Below are positions 36,027 to 45,950 of a stretch of DNA of 64,000 bases, piece after piece. Position 1 is the first letter of the stretch; every line of letters begins with the position of its first letter. The notes below the pieces were generated by a model, which worked only from the letters and a program-made list of their open reading frames with translations, was not told the DNA's origin and did not search any database. The DNA is from Synergistaceae bacterium (GTDB lineage: Bacteria; Synergistota; Synergistia; Synergistales; Synergistaceae), in the NCBI GenBank assembly GCA_030533085.1, contig JAUNJZ010000001.1, positions 88,814 to 152,813 on the forward strand, in the 5' to 3' direction. Both the position numbers and the translations under genes were made by a program.

Positions 36027-37400
36027 TTGCGCATAGTCCTTGTCGGAGCCGGAGAGGTCGGCTACAGCGTCGCGAAGAACCTCTCGTCGGACGGACATAA
36101 CATCATAATAATAGAAGACGACGAGGAGAGGGCGGAGAGAGCCGAGAACTCGCTTGACGTGATGGTGGTCAGGGGGAACGGCGCGCGTCCGAGCGTGCTC
36201 GCCAAGGCCGGAGTTAAAGAGGGGCTTTCCGATACGGATATGCTAATCGCCTGCACCAACAGGGATGAAGTGAATCTTATGGCCTGTTGGATAGCGAAGC
36301 GAATGGGGGTGCCTCACGTCATCGCGCGCGCCGTCGGTCTGGAATTTACGGACAACGACGGCTGGGCGAAGGATCTCGGCATAGACATGCTCATCTCTCC
36401 GGAACGCTCAGTGGCGAAGGAGATAGAGGAGCTGCTCGAGGTGCGCGCCGCCATTCACGCGAATGAGATAGCGGGAGGGCGCGCCGGGATATATGTATTC
36501 CGCATCGCGCAGGAAGCTCCGATAATGGGGCTTTCTCTTATAGAGGTGCGCCGCGGCAACCCTGATATGATAATGCTCGTCGTCTGCATAAGGCGCGGCG
36601 ACAGGTCCTTCGTTCCGAAGGCCACGGACGCGCTTCAGGAGGGAGACCTCTGCTATACGATGTGCTACCGCTCGCAGGTGCTGAAAATAGAAAGGCTCTT
36701 CCAGCCCTCAAGGCTGAAAAGGCTCAAGCGCGTTTTCGTCGTCGGGGCCGGCAAGGTCGGCTATCAGACGACGTCGCGGCTCATATCGCATATACGCGGC
36801 ATCGACGTGCGCCTGATCGACGAAGACCGCGCAAAATGTGAAAAGCTGGCCGGAGAGCTGCCGGAGGCGATGGTGCTCTGCGCCGACGGCTCTGACACGG
36901 AATTTCTCAAGGCCGAGGGTATAACGGAGGCCGACGGCTATGTCGCCGCTACGGAGCATGACGAGACGAATCTTATGCTTGCGGTGCTGGCTAAGACGCT
37001 GGGGGCGTCAAAGAGCATCGCGGTGGTGCGCCGCTCTAATTATCTTGGAATGACGAATCATATTCCGGTGGACGCTATCGTCAACCGCAATCAGACTCTG
37101 GCCGACGTTATCACGCGCAGCGTCCGCTATCCCGGCTCTTCAAGGGTGCTGACGGTGCTGGAGGAGATAAGCGCCGAGGCGGTGGAGCTGACGCTCCAGC
37201 CGGATTCACCGGCGGTCGGCAAATGTCTTTTTGAGCTTAAAATGCCCCCAGGCTCCCTTATAGGGCTGCTTGAACGCGGCGAGGAGATGCTGATACCGAC
37301 AGGCGGAACGAAGCTGATGGCCGGAGATAAAATCGTCCTATTCGGCACGGCGGACGTTATGGAGCTGGCTATGCGCCCGTTCGGAGAGGACAGAGCTTGA
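36027..37400 (+). CDS. trkA: Trk potassium uptake regulatory protein TrkA
   Basis: 457 residues, two tandem RCK halves. Each starts with a Rossmann NAD-binding motif: RIVLVGAGEVGYSVAKNL at residue 2 and RVFVVGAGKVGYQTTSRL near 232. A RCK_C domain ends each half (LSLIEVRRGNPDMIMLV; KCLFELKMPPGSLIGLL). TrkA gates the TrkH channel in response to nucleotides. GGAGGCG precedes the start; TTG/ATG choice: the annotated start is TTG (TTGCGCATAGTC). It overlaps trkH by four bases. Confidence 0.94.
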   Translation: MRIVLVGAGEVGYSVAKNLSSDGHNIIIIEDDEERAERAENSLDVMVVRGNGARPSVLAKAGVKEGLSDTDMLIACTNRDEVNLMACWIAKRMGVPHVIARAVGLEFTDNDGWAKDLGIDMLISPERSVAKEIEELLEVRAAIHANEIAGGRAGIYVFRIAQEAPIMGLSLIEVRRGNPDMIMLVVCIRRGDRSFVPKATDALQEGDLCYTMCYRSQVLKIERLFQPSRLKRLKRVFVVGAGKVGYQTTSRLISHIRGIDVRLIDEDRAKCEKLAGELPEAMVLCADGSDTEFLKAEGITEADGYVAATEHDETNLMLAVLAKTLGASKSIAVVRRSNYLGMTNHIPVDAIVNRNQTLADVITRSVRYPGSSRVLTVLEEISAEAVELTLQPDSPAVGKCLFELKMPPGSLIGLLERGEEMLIPTGGTKLMAGDKIVLFGTADVMELAMRPFGEDRA

Positions 37401-38848
37401 ATTACAGGATAATCGCCCGTTTTCTGTCGATCCTTCTGCTTACTGTCGCGGCCTCTATGGCCTTTCCGCTGCTCTGGGCGCTGAAAGACGGCACGGGCGA
37501 CACTCACGCCTTTATGCTTTCAGTGCTGGCGGGGCTGACGATGGCGGGGGCGCTGCACCTCGCCGGACGCGACGCGCCGGTCGACGCGCTCGGAACGCGG
37601 GAGGCGATCGCCGGCGTGGCTCTGGCGTGGATAGTCGCCTCGCTGCTGGGCTGTATGCCATATGTCTTCGGCGGCTATATCGGCTCCTTCACCGACGCAT
37701 ATTTTGAGGCTATGTCGGGCTTCACGACGACGGGGGCTACGATTATCGCCGACGTGGAGGCGCTGCCGCGCGGCATTCTGATGTGGCGCGCCCAGACTCA
37801 GTGGCTCGGCGGCATGGGTATAGTCGTCCTCGTCATCGCGATGATGCCGCTGCTAGGCGTGAATATGACGCAGCTTTTCAAGGCGGAAAGCCCCGGCCCC
37901 AGCCTTGAAAAGACAAGTCCGCGCATCACGGACATGGCGATGATGCTATGGAAAATCTACATGGGGCTGACGGTCGCGGGGATAGCGCTGCTTTTCTGCG
38001 GCGGAATGTCGCTCTACAACGCGATAGCCCACACCTTCGCCGCGGTCTCGACAGGCGGCTTCTCCACGCATAACGCCAGCGTGGCCTTCTACGACTCCGC
38101 CTACATCGACTATGTCCTTACAGCGATAATGTTCCTCTCCGGCGCGAACTTCAACCTGCATCTGGCGGCCATACGCGGCCGGACGCTCGCCCCTTACCGC
38201 GATTCCGAATTTAACTTTTACTCTGTGGTCGTGGGCGGCTCCATTCTGCTGATATGCGCCGTGCTCATGCGTGACGGGATACACGGCGGCTTTTTTGAGA
38301 CGCTGCGCTACGCCTCCTTCCAGGTGGTCAGCGTCATAACGACGACAGGCTTCGTCACCGACGATTACGCGCTATGGCCGACCTTCACGCAGCTTCTGCT
38401 GCTCGCGCTGATGCTCGTCGGCGGCTGCGCCGGCTCCACGGCGGGGGCTATCAAATGCGTGCGCTTTCAGGTTGTTCTGAAATCCGCCGCCGCCGAGCTG
38501 AAAAGAACGGTACACCCTAACGCGGTCGTCGCAGTCTTTCAGGGGCGCGGCACTGCAAGCCCCTCGATGGTAACGTCGGCGGGCTGCTTCATCGCCATCT
38601 ACTTCATAATATGGGGGCTTTCCGCGCTCGCCGTGAGCTTCAGCGGGCACGACATAGTGACCTCGATCAGCGCCGTCGCCGCGACGCTGAGCAACGTCGG
38701 CCCCGGCCTCGCCGACGTCGGCCCGGTCTGCAACTTCTCAGAGCAGACGACCTTCGCGAAGTGGATATATTCCTTCGACATGCTTTGCGGCCGTCTTGAA
38801 ATATATACGGTGCTCGTACTCTTCACAAAAGACCTCTGGCGCAAGTAG
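37397..38848 (+). CDS. trkH: Trk potassium transporter membrane subunit TrkH
   Basis: 483 residues with four repeated TM-pore-TM units. Selectivity-filter-type segments are visible: SGFTTTGATI near residue 110, AVSTGGFSTHN near 217, VITTTGFVTDD near 312 and GCAGSTAGAIK near 342. K+/Na+ uptake with TrkA. Starts by overlap with trkA (ATGA-type). Ends before a regulatory region for nrdJ. Confidence 0.94.
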   Translation: MNYRIIARFLSILLLTVAASMAFPLLWALKDGTGDTHAFMLSVLAGLTMAGALHLAGRDAPVDALGTREAIAGVALAWIVASLLGCMPYVFGGYIGSFTDAYFEAMSGFTTTGATIIADVEALPRGILMWRAQTQWLGGMGIVVLVIAMMPLLGVNMTQLFKAESPGPSLEKTSPRITDMAMMLWKIYMGLTVAGIALLFCGGMSLYNAIAHTFAAVSTGGFSTHNASVAFYDSAYIDYVLTAIMFLSGANFNLHLAAIRGRTLAPYRDSEFNFYSVVVGGSILLICAVLMRDGIHGGFFETLRYASFQVVSVITTTGFVTDDYALWPTFTQLLLLALMLVGGCAGSTAGAIKCVRFQVVLKSAAAELKRTVHPNAVVAVFQGRGTASPSMVTSAGCFIAIYFIIWGLSALAVSFSGHDIVTSISAVAATLSNVGPGLADVGPVCNFSEQTTFAKWIYSFDMLCGRLEIYTVLVLFTKDLWRK

Positions 38849-38860
38849 CCGCTTCCGGAA

Positions 38861-38869
38861 TTATCCACA
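38861..38869 (+). promoter_or_regulatory. DnaA box upstream of nrdJ
   Basis: TTATCCACA, a perfect DnaA 9-mer. Single copy, so not an origin; it could link nrdJ to the initiation cycle. Confidence 0.5.
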
Positions 38870-38878
38870 GAGTTAATC

Positions 38879-38925
38879 ACACTATCAATAGCGTCTGGTG
38901 GATAAGATGTCAATATATATAGTGT
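38879..38925 (+). promoter_or_regulatory. Tandem NrdR-like boxes upstream of nrdJ
   Basis: Box 1 ACACTATCAATAGCGT (38879-38894) and box 2 TCAATATATATAGTGT (38910-38925) fit the NrdR consensus acaCwAtATaTwGtgt at 13 and 14 of 16 positions. They are 15 bases apart, the usual tandem spacing. NrdR represses ribonucleotide reductase genes when dATP is high. Confidence 0.65.
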
Positions 38926-39025
38926 TTTTCTGCTTCCCAAGGGGCGTTTTTATGTTATTATATTTCGTGGACGCGGGCGGCAGCGCCGCTCCCTGAAAAA
39001 ACGTCTTTATTCTGGAGGTTTCATT

Positions 39026-40738
<1,713 letters not shown>

Positions 40739-40765
40739 GATAAAAGCGCGCTGAGATACAAAAAA

Positions 40766-40796
40766 GACGGCTCCGACGAATTACGCCGGAGCCGTC
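40766..40796. terminator. Bidirectional terminator between nrdJ and the small minus-strand gene
   Basis: GACGGCTCCG and CGGAGCCGTC form a 10-bp stem. On the minus strand TTTTTTG follows directly; on the plus strand GCTTTATTTT. Confidence 0.75.
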
Positions 40797-40817
40797 GCTT
40801 TATTTTCATATATTGGC

Positions 40818-41066
40818 TCAATCCATGCAGTTGCCCCAGTTTTTCATGACGACGTCGCGGAAATCCTCTTCGCCGAGGGCGAGATTATGGCGCAGGCGCT
40901 CCGCGTATTTGCAGATATAGTCGTCGATCTCGCGCGACGTGAAGTTATAGCCGAGAGCGCGTATAGCGCCGCGGCGTTCGTTCGCCGGCAGCCGTGAAAT
41001 ATCCCAGAGCCTGCCGGAATCGCTTATCAGTTCGTTGACGAAATCTTCCGCTTTCAGCTCGCTCAT
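40818..41066 (-). CDS. 82-residue protein of unknown function
   Basis: MSELKAEDFVNELISDSGRLWDIS..., then ALGYNFTSREIDDYICKY and a C-terminal NWGNCMD. The GYNFT-S-REIDDYI segment recalls Nif11-type leader domains (GYDFT...EL), but there is no GG cleavage site or RiPP enzyme nearby, so this is only a weak resemblance. Soluble and acidic. It stands alone between a terminator and a repeat element. Confidence 0.6.
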   Translation of the reverse strand: MSELKAEDFVNELISDSGRLWDISRLPANERRGAIRALGYNFTSREIDDYICKYAERLRHNLALGEEDFRDVVMKNWGNCMD

Positions 41067-41131
41067 ACCAGTACCCCTTCGCGCCGCGCCCCCGATACCG
41101 TTATGGTATAGGCAAAAGGCCGATTCTCATA

Positions 41132-41426
41132 TCGCCCATGATTTGTTGCCCAAGGCGACAGCATTTACTTTTTGCGTGCCTTTAAAGCCTCCCTCTTTGA
41201 GGGAGGTGGCCCGGCGGCGGGCTTCCGCCGGGACGGAGGGAGTGTTGACTTCCATCGGTGAGACTAAAAATCACAGGACAAAACCAAAACCAACTCTCCC
41301 CCAGCCCTTCGGGCAGCCCCCTCAGAGAGGGGGCCAAAGAGCAAAGGCAACACCATTTCCCGCAGCTTTTGCTTGACGTCTTATTTAACCTTAAAAAGCA
41401 AATGATGTCGCCCATGATTTATTGCC
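41132..41426. mobile_element. MITE-like palindromic repeat element
   Basis: Outer direct repeats TCGCCCATGATTTGTTGCC (41132-41150) and the same with one change (41408-41426). Inside are inverted ends GGCGACAGCATTTACTTTTT (from 41154) and the mirror of GGCGACATCATTTGCTTTTT (ending 41412). The centre holds GC-rich hairpins: CCTCCCTC/GAGGGAGG, CCGGCGG/CCGCCGG and CCCCCTC/GAGGGGG. No open frame. Similar CCTCCCTC-GAGGGAGG palindromes are widespread in gut anaerobes. Confidence 0.6.
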
Positions 41427-41502
41427 GCGACGCCATTATCCCTTAACATACTAGCAACTTAGGAGCGGCATTACAAGCCTCCCCCTCCGTTGTTTCCATT
41501 TC

Positions 41503-41519
41503 GGAACCGCAAAAGTTCC
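41503..41519 (+). promoter_or_regulatory. Possible operator of the XRE gene
   Basis: Inverted repeat GGAAC-N7-GTTCC, 11 bases before the -35 of the following gene. A likely autoregulation site. Confidence 0.4.
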
Positions 41520-41529
41520 AAATCGTTCT

Positions 41530-41558
41530 TTGCCTTATCTGTACCGTTCTGGAATAAT
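41530..41558 (+). promoter_or_regulatory. Promoter very close to the XRE start codon
   Basis: TTGCCT (41530-41535), 17 bases, AATAAT (41553-41558). The ATG is at 41565, so the mRNA would have almost no leader. Confidence 0.45.
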
Positions 41559-41564
41559 CGAATC

Positions 41565-41912
41565 ATGGGAATATTTAACGAGCGGCTGAAATCAGCAAGA
41601 AAGGGCAAAAACATATCACGCGCTCAGCTGGCGGAAAGTCTCTGCGTAACGCCCGCAACCGTTACGCGCTGGGAAAACGGCGACCGCGAGCCGGACTTCG
41701 CCACAGCGAAAAGGATCGCTTCCGCGCTGGAAACGACCGTCGCCTTTCTGCTCGGAGAGACGGAAAGGAGCCTCCCCGCTACCGCCGGCCCATCCGCCCC
41801 CGACGACGAACTGCTGCGCCTCTTTCACACTCTCGGCGGAGATGAGCGCGCGGAGGTGCTGCAATTTATCAGATTTAAGAAATTCCTGGCTTCAAATAAA
41901 GGCGAGCTGTAA
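41565..41912 (+). CDS. XRE-family regulator
   Basis: 115 residues. Helix-turn-helix at about residues 5-58 (NERLKSARKGKNISRAQLAE, VTPATVTRWENGDREPD), then LETTVAFLLGETE and a C-terminal helical part (LGGDERAEVLQFIRFKKFL). The ATG at 41565 is chosen over an upstream extension because the HTH usually begins there, and because a promoter ends seven bases before it. Without a Shine-Dalgarno sequence, a leaderless transcript is likely. It lies between a repeat element and a membrane protein gene, with no obvious target. Confidence 0.85.
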   Translation: MGIFNERLKSARKGKNISRAQLAESLCVTPATVTRWENGDREPDFATAKRIASALETTVAFLLGETERSLPATAGPSAPDDELLRLFHTLGGDERAEVLQFIRFKKFLASNKGEL

Positions 41913-41929
41913 AAAAGCTCCGTAACGGC

Positions 41930-42298
41930 TCACAGCTCCCGCTTTTCCCCGTCGTCGTCCTTTCTGAGCGCCGTGGCGGGCAGCTCGATGACCTCGCTTG
42001 CCTCTTCCATCTCATCGTCGTCGGCGGCCACGTTTATGGAATCGCCGTAACGCTCTCTTCTGACATTAGTAACCTCCGGCTCCTCCTCCGTGTATATCCT
42101 TCTTCTTTCCTCGCTCCCGCCGCTCTCCCCTCGAAAGTCGCGCGAAGTGTAGACGGTGAAGCCGGAGCCGCCGCGCATAAGACGGTAGAAAATCAGCGCC
42201 AGCACCACTATACCGGCCAGGCCGATGAAGGCTATCATCGCCGGGAAGGCTATGCCGAATAAGAGGGTCCCAAGCAGCAGAAATAAAAGAAATTTCAT
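41930..42298 (-). CDS. Small membrane protein with acidic tail
   Basis: 122 residues. Two hydrophobic segments at the N-terminus (FLLFLLLGTLLFGIAFPAMIAFIGLAGIVVLALIFY, residues 3-38), then a hydrophilic, charge-rich tail (SGGSEERRRIYTEEEPE, DDDEMEEASEVIELPATALRKDDD). I do not recognise a family. Lies 16 bases downstream of rlmN, so probably translated from the same mRNA. Looks like a membrane-anchored protein with disordered cytoplasmic tail. Confidence 0.7.
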   Translation of the reverse strand: MKFLLFLLLGTLLFGIAFPAMIAFIGLAGIVVLALIFYRLMRGGSGFTVYTSRDFRGESGGSEERRRIYTEEEPEVTNVRRERYGDSINVAADDDEMEEASEVIELPATALRKDDDGEKREL

Positions 42299-42314
42299 CT
42301 AATTCCTCCGTAGT

Positions 42315-43838
42315 CTATGATTTTTTCGCGTCCCGCTTCGTCTTTTTCGCGCCGCCGCGGAACTTTCCCAGGAAAGCCCCAGCCGCCGGACTCTTTTTCC
42401 CGCCCTTTGCGCCGCGCGCCCCCTCTTTCTTCGCGAAGCCGCCGTATTTGCCGCCGCTCTTGCCTGCTTCCTTTTCCCGCGGCGCGCCGCTCTTGAAATC
42501 ATCTCTTAACGGCCGCGCCTCTTTGCGGCCGCCCTCTCTTGCCTTCAGCCCGTCGCCCTCATTTCGCTTTCCTTTATAGGCGGGGCGCGCCTCCTTCAGC
42601 TTGCCGCCGCGATAGCGTTCGCGCGGCTCGGCCTCGACGCGCCGCCTCTTTCCGCGCTCGGCGACGAAGCCTCCCGACGTTCTTGAAGGCGCTTTCGCCC
42701 TCGCGCCGCCGGCTCGCGGAGCCTCGCTTCTCTGCGGCGCGCTCTTTTTCTCCGCCGCTTCAAAGTCCGCCGGAGAAAAAGCCGGAGATTCAAGCGGCGC
42801 TTCCATTCCGTCGGCGCTCTTTCTGCGCAGCTGGCCGCAGGCGGCATTGATGTCGGCTCCCTGCTCTGCGCGTATCTCGCACTCGAAGCCGGCCGTTTGC
42901 AGCACGCTTTTGAAGCGCAGCACGGCTTCCGCCCCCGGCCTCTCATAACGCCCGCCAACAGCGTTGAAGGGTATCAGATTTATGAAGACATGTATCCCTT
43001 TAAGGTAGCGCACCAGCTCACGCGCGCGCTCTACGCCGTCGTTGACTCCGCCCAGGAGCGCGTATTCTATCGTAATGCGGTCGCCCGTCGCCTCCTGATA
43101 TTCCTGCATCGCGCGGCGCAGCTCCGCCGTCGGATAGCTGTGGTTCACCGGCATGAGCATACCGCGCAGTTCGTCGTCAGCGGCGTGGAGCGATACGGCG
43201 AGACGCACCCCCAGACCGGAGGCGGCCAGCGCCATAATGCCCGGTATCACGCCGGAGGTTGAAACTGTGATGTGCCGTATGCCGAGGCTGCGCATTTTGG
43301 GGTCGTTGAGCATCCTTATTGATTTAAGTACGGCTTCCGTATTAAGGAACGGCTCCCCCATGCCCATATAGACGACGTTGTTCACCTCGCGCCCTGCCGC
43401 CTTTTCTATCGCCGCCACCTGACCGGCTATCTCACCGGCGCTGAGATTCCGCACGAAGCCGGAAAGCCCCGTGGCGCAGAAGGCGCATTGCAGCGGGCAG
43501 CCCACCTGAGTGGATATACAGGCCGTGCGGCGGTCGCCCTGCTTCATCAGCACGGACTCGACCGTCTCTCCGTCGCGCAGCCGCCACAGAAATTTCCTCG
43601 TGCCGTCAGCGGAACGCTCTTCGCGCGCCAGCGCCGGAAATGAGAAGTCCATGCGCTCCGCGAGCTTTTCACGCAGCGGCTTTGAAAGATTCGTCATCTC
43701 CTCCGGGCTTTCCGCGTGATCCCGCCACAGCCACCGGCATATCTGATCGGCCCGGAATTTCGGCTCTTCCAGCCCCTTTTCAAGATATTCCTTCCATTCT
43801 TCGTAATTCAGATCCAGCGCGTATCTCTTATCCGCCAT
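42315..43838 (-). CDS. rlmN: 23S rRNA/tRNA adenine C2-methyltransferase RlmN with basic C-terminal tail
   Basis: Radical SAM enzyme that methylates A2503 of 23S rRNA (and A37 of some tRNAs). The cluster motif CPLQCAFCATG is near residue 115; GMGEPFLN near 160, ITVSTSGVIP near 195, and the second cysteine loop INAACGQLRRKS near 330 completes the family. RlmN normally ends here, at about 350 residues. This protein continues to 507 with a low-complexity tail rich in K, R, E, G and A (FAKKEGARGAKGGKK, FRGGAKKTKRDAKKS), like the RNA-binding tails of DEAD-box helicases. Confidence 0.93.
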   Translation of the reverse strand: MADKRYALDLNYEEWKEYLEKGLEEPKFRADQICRWLWRDHAESPEEMTNLSKPLREKLAERMDFSFPALAREERSADGTRKFLWRLRDGETVESVLMKQGDRRTACISTQVGCPLQCAFCATGLSGFVRNLSAGEIAGQVAAIEKAAGREVNNVVYMGMGEPFLNTEAVLKSIRMLNDPKMRSLGIRHITVSTSGVIPGIMALAASGLGVRLAVSLHAADDELRGMLMPVNHSYPTAELRRAMQEYQEATGDRITIEYALLGGVNDGVERARELVRYLKGIHVFINLIPFNAVGGRYERPGAEAVLRFKSVLQTAGFECEIRAEQGADINAACGQLRRKSADGMEAPLESPAFSPADFEAAEKKSAPQRSEAPRAGGARAKAPSRTSGGFVAERGKRRRVEAEPRERYRGGKLKEARPAYKGKRNEGDGLKAREGGRKEARPLRDDFKSGAPREKEAGKSGGKYGGFAKKEGARGAKGGKKSPAAGAFLGKFRGGAKKTKRDAKKS

Positions 43839-43963
43839 ATTCTTATCCTCGTTCTTTCTGTTTTAAGGAAGCTATATCCGCCGGTAAGGCGATCATCCAT
43901 ATACCTCTATAGTTTACCAGCCGCACCGCCTTCGCCGCAACGGGCAAAGTCCACATTCGCCGC

Positions 43964-45181
43964 TTACTGCCGCACCCCCGCGCCTGGCTGGAACATCAGG
44001 ACCGCGTAGGGGATGGGGCGCTCCCTGTCGCTGGAATTGCTGGGCAGCGTGAAGGTCATGCCGCGCCACCACAGGGAGCTGGAGCCGCCGCCGTCAAGAT
44101 TCAGCGCCGTCTTCAGCGAAAGCCAGCCGCAGAGGCGGCGCAGCTCCTCTATCGTCATGCCGACGCTGTGCATATTGTCGCGCCCGTCAACGACCCCCCA
44201 GAAGACGCGCCTGCCGTCCGTCCCCACGAAGGTGCGCGGATGGCGGAAGTCAAGCACATTCGGCTGTATATTCTCAGTGTTTGGAGAGGGAAGGCCGTCC
44301 TTCACAAGCAGCGGCCCCGCCTGCAAAACCTCCGTGAATCTGTCGAAAGCCCGGTTTGAGGCGATACTTGCCGTCTCCTTGCCGTCGATGAAGATATATT
44401 CTCCCTCAGCGTTCCAGCCGAAAGCGGAGCGGTTGGGCCAGAACTTCGCGTTATCAGTGTATCCCTGACGGCGCAGCACGCCTATCGGCTTCGCTCCCGC
44501 GAAGTAGCCTCCGTTTACGCCGCCTGCGACGCCGTAATTTTCACCCGCTATCGTAGCGAGCGGCGCCTTATTCGCCCCCACCATCACGGCGGTCGCAATC
44601 TGGCAGGGGGTATTCTTCATATCGACGGCAAGCGCAGCGATAAACAGCGGCTCGTTGACGCCGTTCTTCATATCGCCGTTGGCGGGGCCGTCGGGGTTTC
44701 CGACGCCGTGCTTTATCATGATAAGCTCCGTCCCCTCCCATGCAAAGGAGGACTTCCAGCGGACCTGCCCGCGGCACTCCGCGAGCCATGCCGCCAGCGC
44801 CGTCATATCCTCCGGCAGCAGCGGCGCGGAGAGGTCGGCCAGCAGCGCCTCCGGCGGCTTCGGCTCCATCGTCGCCGTGATAAATGAGACCCCTTCCACC
44901 TCCGGCCATTCCGGCAGCAGCGCAGTCTGATCCACCGCCTTGATGACGAAGCCCCAGCCCATCGCCTCAAGCGAGAGGCGAAGCGCGTCGGCGCGCGTCA
45001 GCTCTCCGTCAATGACGGAAAGATAGCGCTGCGGGATATCGCGCCCCAGCGCCGCGAAAATCGCCGGCTTTACCTCCGCCGCCGTCAGCGCGAAGGCCGG
45101 CGCAGCCGCCAGAAGAAGCGCGGCCGCGGCCGCCCACTTCACGGCGGCGCGTTTTAATTTTTTCAACATTTCCCTTTTCAT
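43964..45181 (-). CDS. Exported phosphodiester glycosidase (NAGPA-type)
   Basis: 405 residues. Signal peptide (AAVKWAAAAALLLAAAPAFA, residues 12-31), an N-terminal region with an SLH-like phrase (GELTRADALRLSLEAMGWGF), and a NAGPA domain from about residue 200 with GVAGGVNGGYFAG near 215, FVGTDGRRVFWGVVDGRD near 315 and ALNLDGGGSSSLWWRG near 360. Bacterial homologues act on phosphodiester-linked sugars of the envelope or are of unknown substrate. Stand-alone gene on the minus strand. Confidence 0.88.
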   Translation of the reverse strand: MKREMLKKLKRAAVKWAAAAALLLAAAPAFALTAAEVKPAIFAALGRDIPQRYLSVIDGELTRADALRLSLEAMGWGFVIKAVDQTALLPEWPEVEGVSFITATMEPKPPEALLADLSAPLLPEDMTALAAWLAECRGQVRWKSSFAWEGTELIMIKHGVGNPDGPANGDMKNGVNEPLFIAALAVDMKNTPCQIATAVMVGANKAPLATIAGENYGVAGGVNGGYFAGAKPIGVLRRQGYTDNAKFWPNRSAFGWNAEGEYIFIDGKETASIASNRAFDRFTEVLQAGPLLVKDGLPSPNTENIQPNVLDFRHPRTFVGTDGRRVFWGVVDGRDNMHSVGMTIEELRRLCGWLSLKTALNLDGGGSSSLWWRGMTFTLPSNSSDRERPIPYAVLMFQPGAGVRQ

Positions 45182-45361
45182 TCTGTCAGCACATAATTCT
45201 CCATTTCGCAGTCTGTCATGCCGCCTATTTTATACCACTTCCCCCCGGCTGTCTTTGCGATATTTTACAGCCGGCCGCCCTTCATAATATATCAAAAATA
45301 TGCGGGCATTTTATGAGAGGGCAAATCGCGCAAAAAAAATCCCCGGACGGTAAAGCGCGCC

Positions 45362-45390
45362 TTGCGCGTCGGCCTGCTATGTGGTATAAA
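45362..45390 (+). promoter_or_regulatory. Promoter of the Fur-family/zinc transporter operon
   Basis: TTGCGC (45362-45367), 17 bases, TATAAA (45385-45390), about 35 bases before the TTG start. Confidence 0.55.
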
Positions 45391-45426
45391 AATGGAAGCA
45401 GATTGCAATTTAAGAGGTGAGCGAGT

Positions 45427-45846
45427 TTGGCGGAACGAGGCAGATATAAGACGAAGCATCACGATTCCGTGATGGAAATATTGAGCGAAAGCCCGGCGCG
45501 CTGCTTTACCGTCGACGAGCTCTGCGAGCTTCTTAACAAAGAGGGGCGGCGGATCGGGCGAACGACCGTCTACCGCCAGCTGGAGAGGATGGCGGCGGAG
45601 GGAGAGGCGATGAAATATATCTCCGAAAAGGGAGAATCGGCCTCATACCGCTTTGGAGGCGGAGGCTGCCGGCTGCATCTGCATCTGAAATGTCTCGACT
45701 GCGGAGGGCTGATCCATCTGGACTGTTCCGTGGCTGAGGATTTTTCCGCGCATCTGAGCGAGCATCACGCCTTCCTGCTCGACCCCTCTAAAACGGTGAT
45801 TTACGGCCATTGCGGCTGTTCCGGCGAAAGCGCAAAAAAGAGATAA
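45427..45846 (+). CDS. Fur-family regulator, probably Zur
   Basis: 139 residues with TTG start behind AAGAGGTGAG. Winged helix at about residues 10-75 (DELCELLNKEGRRIGRTTVYRQLERM) and a dimer/metal part with HLHLKCLDCGGLIHLDC near 83 and YGHCGCSGE at the end (structural CxxC pairs). As it is followed directly by a zinc-type ABC transporter, Zur is the best guess; PerR or Fur cannot be excluded. No Zur box of the usual form is seen before it. Confidence 0.85.
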   Translation: MAERGRYKTKHHDSVMEILSESPARCFTVDELCELLNKEGRRIGRTTVYRQLERMAAEGEAMKYISEKGESASYRFGGGGCRLHLHLKCLDCGGLIHLDCSVAEDFSAHLSEHHAFLLDPSKTVIYGHCGCSGESAKKR

Positions 45847-45950
45847 GCGCCTGAGACGAACGGAAGGAAGAAATTACGCCCCTTCCTGCTGCGGCGCGGC
45901 TCTTGCCGCGCTTCGGGCAAAACAGAAAAGATGGAGGTAAAACTTTCAGC

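Noticed and set aside
38861-38869. Replication origin suggested by the DnaA box
   Set aside because: Only one box is present, with no AT-rich unwinding region, dnaA or dnaN nearby.
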